64,000 bases of DNA from Algoriella xinjiangensis (GCF_900115015.1 NZ_FOUZ01000006.1:124001-188000); one strand, 5' to 3'. Positions 8,674 to 17,641 are shown, counted from the stretch's first letter. Notes: a model not told the origin generated them from the letters alone. Translations and numbers: made by a program.

Positions 8674-11475
8674 TTAAAGCTTCTCTTTCAAGAATTTTCC
8701 TGTGTAAGAATCTTTTACTTTTATTATTTCTTCTGGCGTTCCTTCGGCAACTAAATAACCTCCTTTTTTACCGCCTTCTGGACCTAAATCTATTACCCAA
8801 TCAGCAACTTTTATGATATCCATATTATGCTCAATCACAAAAACAGAATGTCCTAAATCAATCAAAGCACGCAAAGCAGTAATTAATTTCTGAATATCGT
8901 GAAAATGCAATCCAGTAGAAGGTTCATCAAATATAAATAATGTTTTATTTTTTGTTTCTCCTTTGGTTAAAAAGAATGCTAATTTGATACGTTGCGCTTC
9001 ACCACCCGACAGTGTATTAGACGATTGTCCTAATTTTACATAGCCCAAACCAACATCTTGCAAAGGTTTTAATTTCTCTACAATTTTTGTTTGATTATGT
9101 GCTTTAAAAAACTCAATTGCATCATCAATTGTAAGATTTAACACATCTGAAATTAACTTACCTTCGAACTTAACATCTAAAATTTCTTTCTTAAAACGTT
9201 GTCCATGACAATCTTCACAAATTAAGTCGACGTCAGCCATAAACTGCATTTCTATCGTAATTGTTCCATCGCCTTTACAGGTATCACAACGACCACCGTC
9301 TACATTAAATGAAAAATGTTTTGGCTGAAAACCCATCACTTTACTTGCCTTTTGCGAAGCAAATAAATTTCGGATATCATCGTACGCTTTCACATACGTT
9401 ACGGGATTAGAACGAGAAGATTTACCAATCGGATTTTGATCGATTAATTCAATTCCTTCTAATTTTGAAATATCACCAACTAACTCATCAAAATCACCGA
9501 TTTTATTTCCAAAAATCTCGAAATTACGTTGTACAGCTGGTGTTAAAATATCTTTCATTAATGTTGATTTTCCCGAACCAGAAACTCCCGTAATCACAGT
9601 CATTTGGTTGAGTGGAAATTTAACATCAATATTTTTTAAATTATTTTCGCGAGCGCCTAAAATTTTCAGATAATTTGGAGATTTAAGACGATTTTTAGGC
9701 ACCTCAATTTCCATTTTACCATTCAAATATTTAGCAGTTAATGTATCGGCTTTCAACAGTTCTTGATAAGTACCTTCAAACACAACTTCTCCTCCATTTG
9801 TACCAGCTTCGGGACCAATATCAATAATATAATCGGCAGCTTTCATGATATCTTCATCATGTTCTACAATAATTACAGTATTTCCTAAATCGCGTAAACG
9901 CTGTAAAATTGTGATAAATTTTTCTGTATCACGAGAATGTAAACCGATAGATGGCTCGTCTAAAACATACATAGAACCGACCAAGCTACTTCCCAAAGAA
10001 GTTGCTAAATTGATACGTTGCGATTCTCCACCAGAAAGTGTATTAGAAGCTCTGTTTAATGATAAATACTCTAAACCAACATCTAATAAAAATGTTAATC
10101 GAGATTTTATTTCATAAATGATTCGTCCTGCAACTTGTTCATCAAAATGATTAAATTTTACATTTACGAAAAACTCATTCAATTCATTTAATGGTAAATC
10201 AACTAAATCATTAATCGATTTATCTGCAATTTTCACAAAATTAGTTTCTTTTCGTAAACGTTTTCCTTTGCAAGTAGGACATGTTGTTTTTCCGCGATAA
10301 CGCGAAAGCATTACACGAAACTGAATTTTATAGGTGTTTTCTTCCACCATTTTAAAAAATCCATCCAAACCTTCCCAATCGTCTTCACCGCGCCACAAAT
10401 AATCTTTTTGTTCTTCGGTTAATTCGAAATATGGTTTATGAATTGGAAAATCTACTTTTTGAGCAATCTTGATGAAATGCATTTTCCATTCGCTCATTTT
10501 TTCGCCTTTCCAAGCAACAACAGCATCTTCGTAAATTGAAAGTGCTTTGTTTGGAACGACTAAATTTTCTTCGACACCAATTACTTTTCCGTAACCTTCG
10601 CAAGTTGGACAAGCGCCGTAAGGATTATTAAAACTAAAGAAATGAATATTAGGTTCGTTAAAAATAAGCCCATCTGATTCAAATTTATTCGAAAAATACT
10701 TGATTTCGTTTGTGTCAATATTTACAAGAGAAATATCACCTTTTCCTTCAAAAAAAGCCGTTTCGATAGAATCTCCTAATCGATGATAAAAAGATTCTTC
10801 ATCTTCCTCTGGCAAAGCGATACGATCAATAATTAAGTGAACATCATTTTCGGGTTGAGGCTCAAAATTAAATGAAATTAAATCTTCAATTTTAACTTGA
10901 CTTCCATCTACACTTAATCGCGTAAACCCTTGTTGTTGGAGTATATTTAAATGTTCTGCGAAATTTCTTTCTTCTGGAACAACTAATTTTATCTGTAATA
11001 TAAATTTTGCACTGATTGGTTGCGTTTTTAAAAAATCGACTACATCTGTCACCGAATCTTTTTGCACCAATTCGCCCGTTATTGGGGAATATGTTTTACC
11101 AATGCGGGCAAACAACAGCTTTAGATAATCGTAAACCTCTGTTGTTGTACCAACCGTAGAACGTGGATTTGTAGAATTTACTTTCTGCTGAATAGCAATT
11201 GCAGGCGCAATTCCTTTGATATAATCGACTTGCGGTTTATCTAATTTTCCTAAAAATTGACGCGCATACGAAGAAAGACTTTCCACATAACGACGCTGAC
11301 CTTCGGCATACAACGTATCAAAAGCCAAAGTAGATTTACCAGAACCTGACATTCCTGTAATTACCACCAATTTATTCTTCGGAATTGCTAAATCAATATT
11401 TTTTAAGTTGTGTAGTTTAGCACCTTTTATTAAAATATAATCCTTTGGATCGAGTTGATTAATATCTTTCTTCAT
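8674..11475 (-). CDS. uvrA: Excinuclease ABC subunit A
   Basis: The 933-residue product is the DNA-damage recognition ATPase of nucleotide excision repair. Both ABC halves are present. The N-terminal half has Walker A GMSGSGKS (41-48) and the C-terminal half has Walker A GVSGSGKS and signature LSGGEAQRIKLA. The zinc-finger cysteines are seen as CPTCEGYG / CPTCKGKR in the first half and CDTCKGDG ... CEDCHGQR in the second. The order DEPSIGLH and DEPSTGLH for the two Walker B/D-loops is classical. Length matches UvrA (about 940). A TACCTTTG -7 box lies 7 bp upstream of the ATG. Its partners uvrB and uvrC are not in the window. Confidence 0.98.
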   Translation of the reverse strand: MKKDINQLDPKDYILIKGAKLHNLKNIDLAIPKNKLVVITGMSGSGKSTLAFDTLYAEGQRRYVESLSSYARQFLGKLDKPQVDYIKGIAPAIAIQQKVNSTNPRSTVGTTTEVYDYLKLLFARIGKTYSPITGELVQKDSVTDVVDFLKTQPISAKFILQIKLVVPEERNFAEHLNILQQQGFTRLSVDGSQVKIEDLISFNFEPQPENDVHLIIDRIALPEEDEESFYHRLGDSIETAFFEGKGDISLVNIDTNEIKYFSNKFESDGLIFNEPNIHFFSFNNPYGACPTCEGYGKVIGVEENLVVPNKALSIYEDAVVAWKGEKMSEWKMHFIKIAQKVDFPIHKPYFELTEEQKDYLWRGEDDWEGLDGFFKMVEENTYKIQFRVMLSRYRGKTTCPTCKGKRLRKETNFVKIADKSINDLVDLPLNELNEFFVNVKFNHFDEQVAGRIIYEIKSRLTFLLDVGLEYLSLNRASNTLSGGESQRINLATSLGSSLVGSMYVLDEPSIGLHSRDTEKFITILQRLRDLGNTVIIVEHDEDIMKAADYIIDIGPEAGTNGGEVVFEGTYQELLKADTLTAKYLNGKMEIEVPKNRLKSPNYLKILGARENNLKNIDVKFPLNQMTVITGVSGSGKSTLMKDILTPAVQRNFEIFGNKIGDFDELVGDISKLEGIELIDQNPIGKSSRSNPVTYVKAYDDIRNLFASQKASKVMGFQPKHFSFNVDGGRCDTCKGDGTITIEMQFMADVDLICEDCHGQRFKKEILDVKFEGKLISDVLNLTIDDAIEFFKAHNQTKIVEKLKPLQDVGLGYVKLGQSSNTLSGGEAQRIKLAFFLTKGETKNKTLFIFDEPSTGLHFHDIQKLITALRALIDLGHSVFVIEHNMDIIKVADWVIDLGPEGGKKGGYLVAEGTPEEIIKVKDSYTGKFLKEKL

Positions 11476-11482
11476 TGTAGAA

Positions 11483-11490
11483 CAAAGGTA
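11483..11490 (-). promoter_or_regulatory. -7 box TACCTTTG of uvrA, very short leader
   Basis: The minus-strand TACCTTTG is an exact TAnnTTTG match and ends 7 bp before the uvrA ATG, so the mRNA should start almost at the start codon. A TTG at the expected spacing is absent. Confidence 0.45.
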
Positions 11491-11553
11491 AGTTTTTTTA
11501 AGAAATATAAATTTTTGGGGACAATAATTTTATCTGCGTACAGATTGTTTTAT

Positions 11554-11561
11554 TATTTTTG
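11554..11561 (+). promoter_or_regulatory. Candidate -7 box TATTTTTG for the serine hydrolase gene
   Basis: TATTTTTG matches TAnnTTTG 39 bp before the ATG at 11601. No well-spaced TTG accompanies it. Confidence 0.3.
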
Positions 11562-11600
11562 AATGACCCAAAAAATTAACTTAAATATCTTTTGACACGA

Positions 11601-12644
11601 ATGAAGTTAAAACTAAAATTAATTGCTAGTTTATTTGCATTATTTACAATTACTAACCTAAATGCGCAACATAAAAGCAATTTTAAAACTAAAATAGATA
11701 GTGTAATTACTGCTCAAAATCTGATATCTTTTAACGGTGTAATTTTAATCAGTAAAAACGATAAAGTTATTTATACGAAAGCTGTTGGCTATAAAAACAT
11801 TGAAGATAAAATTCCTTTAAAGCTTGATGATCAGTTTGAAATTATGTCTAATACAAAGCAGATTACATCAGTTTTACTTTTAAAAGAAGTTGAAAAAGGA
11901 CGTGTCAATTTAAATGATCCGATAAAGAAATATATTCCGACGTTAACGCAAAATTGGGCAGATTCTGTTACTGTTCATCAATTATTAAATCATACACACG
12001 GAATTGTTGCACTTGATAAACCTTTGCTTTTTACACCTGGAACAGATTTTAAATATGGTAATCTTTCGAATGTTCTTTTAGGTAAAATCATTGAAAATTC
12101 TACAAAAAAATCGTACCGAGAAGTTGCAAATGAACTTTTTAAGGAATTAAAAATGACAAATACTTTTTGTTATGTTGCAGATGGTACCCATAATTTAACA
12201 ACTGGATATATAAATGATAAAAATAGATTTGAACCAACAAAAAATGAATTGATTAACGAAGAAAATTTACCTGCAGATGGTGTTATATCTACCGCAAATG
12301 ATTTACTTATTTGGAATAATTTTTTGCATAATGGTAAAATATTATCAAACAAAATGTATAAATTAATGACAACTGCTTCTGCGCAATCTCAACATAACGT
12401 TTTTGGAAAAGAGAAACAAGGTTATGGCTACAATATTAGAATTGCGCAAGAAAATAATGTAAACTATATTGGACATACTGGCTTAGGAAATGGATTTTCT
12501 TCGTTGAATATTTACATTCCGAAAAATAGCATAAGCATTATTGTTTTAGAAAATAATATGAGCAATGATAGCCAACTTTACTATTATTATGAAACAATGA
12601 TAAAGAATATTGTCTTGAAAAGTATTTCGAATAAAAAATTCTAA
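11601..12644 (+). CDS. Secreted serine hydrolase, class C beta-lactamase/DD-peptidase fold
   Basis: The product has 347 residues with a signal peptide ending near NLNAQ. It contains the penicillin-binding-fold motifs: SxxK as SNTK (nucleophile Ser within MSNTKQIT), YxN as YGN in FKYGNLSN, and HxG as HTG in IGHTGLGNG. It should act in the periplasm as an esterase, peptidase or D-aminopeptidase-like enzyme; beta-lactamase activity cannot be assumed, because most Bacteroidota members are uncharacterised. I took the ATG at 11601; an in-frame TTG at 11592 would add three residues before the signal peptide. It is divergent from uvrA and ends in a hairpin shared with the convergent operon at 12721. 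Confidence 0.87.
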   Translation: MKLKLKLIASLFALFTITNLNAQHKSNFKTKIDSVITAQNLISFNGVILISKNDKVIYTKAVGYKNIEDKIPLKLDDQFEIMSNTKQITSVLLLKEVEKGRVNLNDPIKKYIPTLTQNWADSVTVHQLLNHTHGIVALDKPLLFTPGTDFKYGNLSNVLLGKIIENSTKKSYREVANELFKELKMTNTFCYVADGTHNLTTGYINDKNRFEPTKNELINEENLPADGVISTANDLLIWNNFLHNGKILSNKMYKLMTTASAQSQHNVFGKEKQGYGYNIRIAQENNVNYIGHTGLGNGFSSLNIYIPKNSISIIVLENNMSNDSQLYYYYETMIKNIVLKSISNKKF

Positions 12645-12659
12645 AAAAACAATATAAAT

Positions 12660-12700
12660 TAATAATCCCTCTTATCTAATAAAGTTAAGAGGGATTTATT
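12660..12700. terminator. Bidirectional terminator
   Basis: The stem CCCTCTTA (12667-12674) pairs with TAAGAGGG (12686-12693). It lies between the convergent genes ending at 12644 and 12721. Confidence 0.7.
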
Positions 12701-12720
12701 TTATGTGAAAAAATATTTTA

Positions 12721-13503
12721 TTAATATGGATGTAAAAGTGTTGTTGTCATAGTTGAACTAGCCATTGCTTGATTCAGTTTAGTTGTATCTGTAGGTTGTC
12801 CAATCCCTAGATTAACTAAAGTACTTCCAGAACCAAGTTGTCTATTTCTACAAGCCGCTTGTACTTGATAACTTCCTTGCTCTAATTTATCTAAAGTAAC
12901 ATTTAAATTAAAAATTTTGTACGAACCTCTTAAACCTCTTACTACGTCAGAACGCACAGCTTTTAATTTATATTCTTCAGTTCCTTTTTTAAGAAAAATA
13001 CCACATGCAAAACTTGCTGAATAACTTGCTGATCCACTAGCTCTATTTATTTGTACCGTTGTTTGTAAGCTAAGCGTTACTTTACTAGAACCTGTACCAT
13101 CTGTAACAACAAAATTATCTTTATTTTTTGTTAAATAAATCCAATCAGTTGCATTATCATCCATGTTATATGCAGCTGTGCTTCCAGTTGTATTAAATAA
13201 TATTCCTGTATCATCTTTTGTTGTATTTAGATAATACAAAGACAAACTACCCGTACCATTGGCTATTTGATAAGTTTTCCAATTATTCTTTGTATCTGCA
13301 TCCGCTTTTATTTGTAAAAGTTGATCTTTAGTTCCAGCTTCTCCCGCAACTATATCTGTTCCTCCAACTCTTAATTCTTTTCTTAAATTAAGATCTCCAT
13401 TTATATCTAATATTCTTGTCGGATTTTCGGTATTAATTCCGACTTGCGAGTGTACAAATGTAGTTGTAGAGATTATTGTGAGTATATATAAAAATAATTT
13501 CAT
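12721..13503 (-). CDS. Secreted protein of a tandem family, third gene
   Basis: The product has 260 residues. A signal peptide (about 1-19, ending VHSQ) is followed by VGINTENPTRILDINGDLNL, the head motif of many Flavobacteriia secreted proteins that resembles phage tail-fibre collar modules. Next come LRVGGTDIVAGEAGTKDQ and a C-terminal domain rich in Ser, Thr and Gly with predicted beta strands, FACGIFLKKG and a VQAACRNRQ segment. The PTWK motif of its two neighbours is altered to NNWK. It begins 2 bp after the stop of the second paralogue, so it is in one operon. No enzyme motif is seen; a surface or adhesive role is inference. Confidence 0.8.
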   Translation of the reverse strand: MKLFLYILTIISTTTFVHSQVGINTENPTRILDINGDLNLRKELRVGGTDIVAGEAGTKDQLLQIKADADTKNNWKTYQIANGTGSLSLYYLNTTKDDTGILFNTTGSTAAYNMDDNATDWIYLTKNKDNFVVTDGTGSSKVTLSLQTTVQINRASGSASYSASFACGIFLKKGTEEYKLKAVRSDVVRGLRGSYKIFNLNVTLDKLEQGSYQVQAACRNRQLGSGSTLVNLGIGQPTDTTKLNQAMASSTMTTTLLHPY

Positions 13504-13505
13504 GA

Positions 13506-14351
13506 TTAGTCAAAAATTGAATTAAAGTTTTGAGGAATTTCGTAAACATCTACTTTTAAAGAAGATTGAGCCATAAAAGCATTAATATTTGTTGTATTAC
13601 TTTCGTTTACACCAATTGCTAACACAAGTCTTGAGTCGGTAGAAGTTTTAAACCTAGCACAAGCCACTTTTACTGTATGTGATGTTGCAGTTAAATTAGT
13701 CGCTCCTCCAATTTGAGTATGTGTAAGAAAGGTACTTGAAGCAGTACTATTAAAAAGTGTATTAATTCGTATACTTTTCAATACATCATCTATAAAAATA
13801 CCACACGCATATTTTAAATCATCTCCAGTTACACTTGAATTTGAATTATTATCCACATTCTTTTGTTGAACTAAATTGTTTTGTTGAACAACTGTCTCAA
13901 ACTGAAAGTAAACTTTACTCGAAGTACTATTTACCGTAAATGTTTTTGATAATCCTGCTATTTCCTGAAAACCCTTTGTTTTTAAATTCGTTAAGGTTGC
14001 ATTCTCTACTAAATCTGTTGTAAGATTTGAAGCAACAACTTGACTAGACGCTATTCTTAAACCTACTTGATCAGAAAATGAATCATTAAAAATCAAATAA
14101 AACTTATTTGGCTCATACAATGGGATTCTCAAAGCTTTCCAAGTTGGTGCAAGTCCTTCTCCTTGTGAAACCAATACTTGATCTGTTATTCCTTGAGATT
14201 CTTTGTTCTCATTGTCTAAAAATAATCGTTTTCTTAATCCAAAATCTCCATTTACATCAAGACTTGCTTGTGGACTTTTGGTATCAATACCTATTTGTGC
14301 TATTGCATTAAAAGAAAGCGTTCCTAAAATAATTAATAAGACTTTTTTCAT
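13506..14351 (-). CDS. Secreted protein of a tandem family, second gene
   Basis: The product has 281 residues with a signal peptide (ending AIAQ), then IGIDTKSPQASLDVNGDFGL at residues 20-39. It shares DQVLVSQGEGLAPTWK with the first paralogue (DQVLVSQGVGNSPTWK), and the C-terminal marks YACGIFIDDVL and VKVACARFK. The DVNG head plus a beta-rich C-terminal domain of about 150 residues is common to all three. Its start overlaps the first gene's stop by 4 nt, indicating translational coupling. The glycine/serine/asparagine-rich centre (NNLVQQKNVDNNSNSS) is the most divergent part. Function unknown. Confidence 0.8.
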   Translation of the reverse strand: MKKVLLIILGTLSFNAIAQIGIDTKSPQASLDVNGDFGLRKRLFLDNENKESQGITDQVLVSQGEGLAPTWKALRIPLYEPNKFYLIFNDSFSDQVGLRIASSQVVASNLTTDLVENATLTNLKTKGFQEIAGLSKTFTVNSTSSKVYFQFETVVQQNNLVQQKNVDNNSNSSVTGDDLKYACGIFIDDVLKSIRINTLFNSTASSTFLTHTQIGGATNLTATSHTVKVACARFKTSTDSRLVLAIGVNESNTTNINAFMAQSSLKVDVYEIPQNFNSIFD

Positions 14352-15130
14352 TTTTTTTCTGTTTTAAAAGTTACTAATTCAGTCAAATCAATTTTAAGAA
14401 AAGATTTCAATGCAAAACCATTAGAATTTGTAGAACCTGCTGTATTTGTTCCGATAGCAAATGTATGACCAGTACCTTCTATTCTACGGCAAGCAACTTC
14501 TATAACATGTGTTCCTTTTGTTACATTTTCTTCTGTATAATTTAATGTGTAAATATATTGAATAGGTGTACCAACAGTAAGTGTTGTGATTTTATCTGGC
14601 CTAAGTGCGACTAATTTATCATTCTTGAAAATACCGCAAAGAAACTTCACCTCTCCAACTGCTGTTCCAGTTGGCGTATTCGCCTCTATACCAGCTTGCA
14701 ATTGATAAGTGATTATATTTTCTGTTGATTGAATCTCCATACTCGTTTTTAAACCAGCTATTTTAGCCCAAGTTGTAGTATAAGCATCACCAATATTACT
14801 TAATGCAATACCGTCAGCAGTTGTTAAAGTTCTAATTCCAGTACTATTATCTGCAACATAAGTATTAATCAATTTATACTGACCATTCTCCATAAACGGA
14901 ACGTTTACATATTTCCAAGTCGGTGAATTTCCAACTCCTTGCGAAACTAAAACTTGATCTTTTTCTCCAGCTTTTCCTTTAGTTGTATCAGTTCCCCCAA
15001 CTCTAAGTGAACCTCTTAAAACAACTTCTCCATTAACATCAAGTTTGCTGATTGGTGACGATGTTCCAATACCCACTTGAGCGATGCTTAAGCTTGATAT
15101 TAATAAAAATGGTAAATGTAATTTCTGCAT
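14348..15130 (-). CDS. Secreted protein of a tandem family, first gene
   Basis: The product has 260 residues and leads the operon. The signal peptide MQKLHLPFLLISSLSIAQ is followed by VGIGTSSPISKLDVNGEVVL, then LRVGGTDTTKGKAGEKDQVL and PTWKYVNVPF. The C-terminal domain has FLCGIFKNDKLVALR and IEVACRRIEGTGHTFAIGTN, both echoed in the two downstream genes. In Bacteroidota the LDVNG head is typical of exported structural or fibre-like proteins, sometimes with a C-terminal chaperone domain, which is absent here. The leader is about 180 nt, measured from a full TTG-N21-TAAATTTG promoter at 15316-15347. Confidence 0.8.
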   Translation of the reverse strand: MQKLHLPFLLISSLSIAQVGIGTSSPISKLDVNGEVVLRGSLRVGGTDTTKGKAGEKDQVLVSQGVGNSPTWKYVNVPFMENGQYKLINTYVADNSTGIRTLTTADGIALSNIGDAYTTTWAKIAGLKTSMEIQSTENIITYQLQAGIEANTPTGTAVGEVKFLCGIFKNDKLVALRPDKITTLTVGTPIQYIYTLNYTEENVTKGTHVIEVACRRIEGTGHTFAIGTNTAGSTNSNGFALKSFLKIDLTELVTFKTEKK

Positions 15131-15160
15131 ATATCTCTTTATTAGTTATTCGTTTATCTA

Positions 15161-15182
15161 TTATTGTTTAAAAAAACAATAA
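15161..15182. other. Perfect inverted repeat in the leader of the tandem-family operon
   Basis: TTATTGTTT (15161-15169) is repeated inverted as AAACAATAA (15174-15182) with a 4-nt spacer, 31 bp upstream of the first ATG. It could be an mRNA hairpin or a dyad operator. The T-rich loop without a downstream T-run does not make a standard terminator. Confidence 0.5.
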
Positions 15183-15315
15183 AATTATGTAGGTCGTTTG
15201 AGAGAGTTACTTTTTACTAATAAAAAGCATTATATAAGGAGTTTAATTATTAATAAAAACATAATAAGGTATATTAAATGATTTACTTATAATTATTTAG
15301 GTGGCTTATATCGTA

Positions 15316-15347
15316 CAAATTTATAATTGTTTATTAGAAAATAACAA
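15316..15347 (-). promoter_or_regulatory. Promoter of the three-gene secreted-protein operon
   Basis: On the minus strand TTG (15345-15347) is followed after 21 bp by TAAATTTG (15316-15323), fitting the Flavobacteriia -33/-7 consensus TTG-N(17-23)-TAnnTTTG. It lies about 185 bp before the ATG at 15130. The rest of 15131-15686 holds this promoter, the inverted repeat at 15161 and the terminator at 15628; no gene was seen. Confidence 0.55.
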
Positions 15348-15627
15348 CGGATAAAAATTGGCCGATTAACAAAACATAACCTTGTTTTATCATTTATTCA
15401 AAAATAATAAATTTAAATTATGAATATTTATACAATATCGCATATTGAATGAACTATCAATATTTTTAACATTTATACAAGCTGAGAAAAATCATTAAGA
15501 AGTCACAATTTTAACATAATTCTAATACATTTCTAATCTAATTCTAATGTTAAAAACTCAAAAAATGCACTTATTTCAAGAATATAATACAGAACAATAA
15601 ACCTAAAAGAGTATATAATTTGGCGTT

Positions 15628-15668
15628 AAAAAAGCCTCTATTCGTAATTTCTACGTAATAGAAGCTTA
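15628..15668 (-). terminator. Terminator of the DUF3060 gene
   Basis: On the minus strand the stem AAGCTTCTATTACGTA pairs with TACG-AATAGAGGCTT (one bulge, one G-T pair) and is followed by a T-run. It starts about 20 bp after the stop at 15687. Confidence 0.7.
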
Positions 15669-15686
15669 TAATTTAGTTTATATAAC

Positions 15687-16025
15687 TTATTTTCTCTTGA
15701 TAATCTTATTATCAACACCTAAAATAGACTGAGGTAATTTTCCGTTTTTTGATAGCGCTTTCGAATAATACAGTTTATTGCCAGAACCAGCCAATTCTAC
15801 ACTTAATAATCCATCAACTTTCACCGTATTATTAACACCTTGCAAAACTACTTTACCACAATTCCCTCTCAACGTAATATCATGTCCACTTCCCGCAACT
15901 TCTACTCTATCTCCCTTACAATCTATAGTCTGCGTTTGATTTGTTCCATCAATCGAGATTTGAGAAAACGCAATTTGTCCTAATCCTAAGAAAAAAATTG
16001 CTGCAATTAATTTATTCATTTTCAT
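15687..16025 (-). CDS. Small secreted DUF3060-type protein
   Basis: The product has 112 residues: a signal peptide (ending AFSQ at about residue 22), then a mature domain of short repeating strands of the kind VEVAGSGHDITLRGNCGKV, VVLQGVNNTVKVDG and VELAGSGNKLYY. This G-x-x-N/H-x-I/V periodicity is the DUF3060 pattern and suggests a small beta-helix. Function is unknown; the domain occurs in periplasmic or surface proteins. A second in-frame Met (at 16019) could also be the start. It is divergent from prmC with an 86-bp gap. Confidence 0.8.
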   Translation of the reverse strand: MKMNKLIAAIFFLGLGQIAFSQISIDGTNQTQTIDCKGDRVEVAGSGHDITLRGNCGKVVLQGVNNTVKVDGLLSVELAGSGNKLYYSKALSKNGKLPQSILGVDNKIIKRK

Positions 16026-16111
16026 ATAGATAATTTTTAATAGTTTAATAAATTAAAACAACAATCGTGCAATATTGACGAGATAAATTAACTTTACAAA
16101 AATTTAACGCC

Positions 16112-16939
16112 ATGACGTTAGCAGATTTAAAACAAAACTTCTACAACGAGTTACAAACACTATACAGTCAAGACGAAATCGATGCTATATTTCTTATTTA
16201 TTTAGAAGATAAGTTTGATTTACGCTACTCGCCTACTCAAAATTTTGAATTTGAAGCAGAAGCAAATGAAGATTTAATTGCCCTAAAAGCAGGAAAACCA
16301 GTACAACATATTACACAAAAAGCATTTTTCTACGATAATTTATTTTACGTAAATGAGTATACTTTAATTCCTCGTCCAGAAACCGAAGAATTAATAGAAA
16401 TCATTCGTAATGATTTTCCGAAAGAAGAAAAATTATCGATTATAGATTTAGGCACAGGAACGGGTTGCATTCCTATCACACTTTCAAAAATATTTACATC
16501 AGCCAAAGTTTCTGCAATTGATGTTTCGCCAGAAGCGCTAAAAGTTGCACAAATCAATGCCAAAAATCTAACTACAACCATTCATTTTTATCAAAAAGAT
16601 TTATTAGAAGAACTTATTTTTGACGAAAAATTTGATGTAATTGTTTCTAATCCGCCGTATATCAGAAATTTAGAAAAGGCAGAAATGCATCAAAATGTTT
16701 TAGAATTCGAACCACATTTGGCGCTTTTTGTAGAAGATGATAATGCCTTGATTTTTTATGAACGAATTATTGCTTTTGCTCAAAACAATTTAACAAATAA
16801 TGGAACAGTTTATTGCGAAATAAATCAATATTTACCCGAAGAAACCAAACTTTTATTCGAAAAAGCATTTCGTAAAGTTGAAATTATAAAAGATCTTTCT
16901 GGAAATTATCGCATGTTAAAATCTACCGAGATAAAATAA
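16112..16939 (+). CDS. prmC: Peptide chain release factor N5-glutamine methyltransferase
   Basis: The 275-residue product is the SAM-dependent enzyme that methylates the glutamine of the GGQ motif in RF1/RF2. An N-terminal helical domain (1-75) precedes a Rossmann methyltransferase fold with SAM loop DLGTGTGCIPI and catalytic NPPY (residues 180-183) in VSNPPYIRN. The IPRPETEEL segment before the SAM loop is also diagnostic. Length is standard. It stands alone, divergent from the DUF3060 gene, with no prfA nearby. Confidence 0.95.
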   Translation: MTLADLKQNFYNELQTLYSQDEIDAIFLIYLEDKFDLRYSPTQNFEFEAEANEDLIALKAGKPVQHITQKAFFYDNLFYVNEYTLIPRPETEELIEIIRNDFPKEEKLSIIDLGTGTGCIPITLSKIFTSAKVSAIDVSPEALKVAQINAKNLTTTIHFYQKDLLEELIFDEKFDVIVSNPPYIRNLEKAEMHQNVLEFEPHLALFVEDDNALIFYERIIAFAQNNLTNNGTVYCEINQYLPEETKLLFEKAFRKVEIIKDLSGNYRMLKSTEIK

Positions 16940-17059
16940 ATCAAACCTACTATTCGTTATTACTTTATAAAAAACAGATATAATTTTATAACTATTTAAA
17001 AAATTGGTATCAAAATTGTATTGCAACCAAATAGTATTAAAACAATTAAAAAACGAACT

Positions 17060-17587
17060 ATGAAAAAACTTTTTGTATTAGTAGCAGTTGCATCTTTATC
17101 ATTTGCTACTTCTTGTAAACAAGAAACTGAAAAAACAACTGAAACTAATGTAACTGTAGATTCTTTGGCTAACGATTCTACTGCAATCGTAACAGAAACT
17201 ACAACAACTACAACGACATTATCTGAAACTGATGCGAAAGCAAAATTAGATCAAGCTAAAGCTGATTTAGATGCTGCAAAAGCAAAAGGAGATAAAGCTG
17301 CTGAAGCTGTTGCACAAAAAGCTTATGACGATGCTAACACTGCTTGGACAGACGCTAAAGCTGCTGTAAAAAATGCTGCTGCTGACGTAAAAGAAGGTGT
17401 AAACAATGCTGCTGATAAAGTTGACGAAAAAGCAACTAAAGCTAAAGAAGATATCAAAGATGCTGCAAAAGACGCAAAATCTGATATAAACAATGCAGCG
17501 AAAGATGCAAAACAAGATGTTAAAGAAGCTGGCGCAAAAGCAAAAGAAGGATATAACAACACGTTAGATAAATTAAAAGCAAACTAA
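17060..17587 (+). CDS. Ala/Lys-rich coiled-coil lipoprotein
   Basis: The product has 175 residues: a signal peptide with a TSC lipobox (Cys19), a Thr-rich linker (about 25-60), then about 115 residues of Ala, Lys, Asp and Glu in an 11-residue-like periodicity (KEDIKDAAKDAKSDINNAAK and similar). This predicts one long amphipathic helix, like LEA proteins, apolipoprotein-type repeats or YtxH/CsbD-type stress proteins. It is likely anchored to a membrane and extended into the periplasm, perhaps stress protective; that is inference. I took the ATG at 17060 rather than the in-frame start at 17021, since the signal peptide begins MKKLFVLV. Long antisense ORFs here are shadows of the Ala codons. Confidence 0.85.
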   Translation: MKKLFVLVAVASLSFATSCKQETEKTTETNVTVDSLANDSTAIVTETTTTTTTLSETDAKAKLDQAKADLDAAKAKGDKAAEAVAQKAYDDANTAWTDAKAAVKNAAADVKEGVNNAADKVDEKATKAKEDIKDAAKDAKSDINNAAKDAKQDVKEAGAKAKEGYNNTLDKLKAN

Positions 17588-17610
17588 TTATTTTATAATA
17601 ATTGCTAACT

Positions 17611-17641
17611 TAGCCTTGAGAAATCTCAAGGCTATTTTTTT
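17611..17641 (+). terminator. Terminator of the coiled-coil lipoprotein gene
   Basis: The stem TAGCCTTGAG / CTCAAGGCTA with an AAAT loop is followed by seven T residues. The T-run ends directly against the ATG of the next gene at 17642. Confidence 0.85.

Noticed and set aside
12721-15130. Prophage tail-fibre genes
   Set aside because: The LDVNG head resembles phage collar modules, but each protein has a signal peptide and no phage structural, lysis or integrase genes are nearby.
15161-15182. Intrinsic terminator in the leader of the tandem operon
   Set aside because: The dyad has a T-rich loop but no T-run after the stem on the transcribed strand, so it is kept only as an inverted repeat.
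17267-17562. Two overlapping 79-82-codon minus-strand ORFs
   Set aside because: They are mirror images of the Ala/Lys repeat codons of the lipoprotein on the plus strand.
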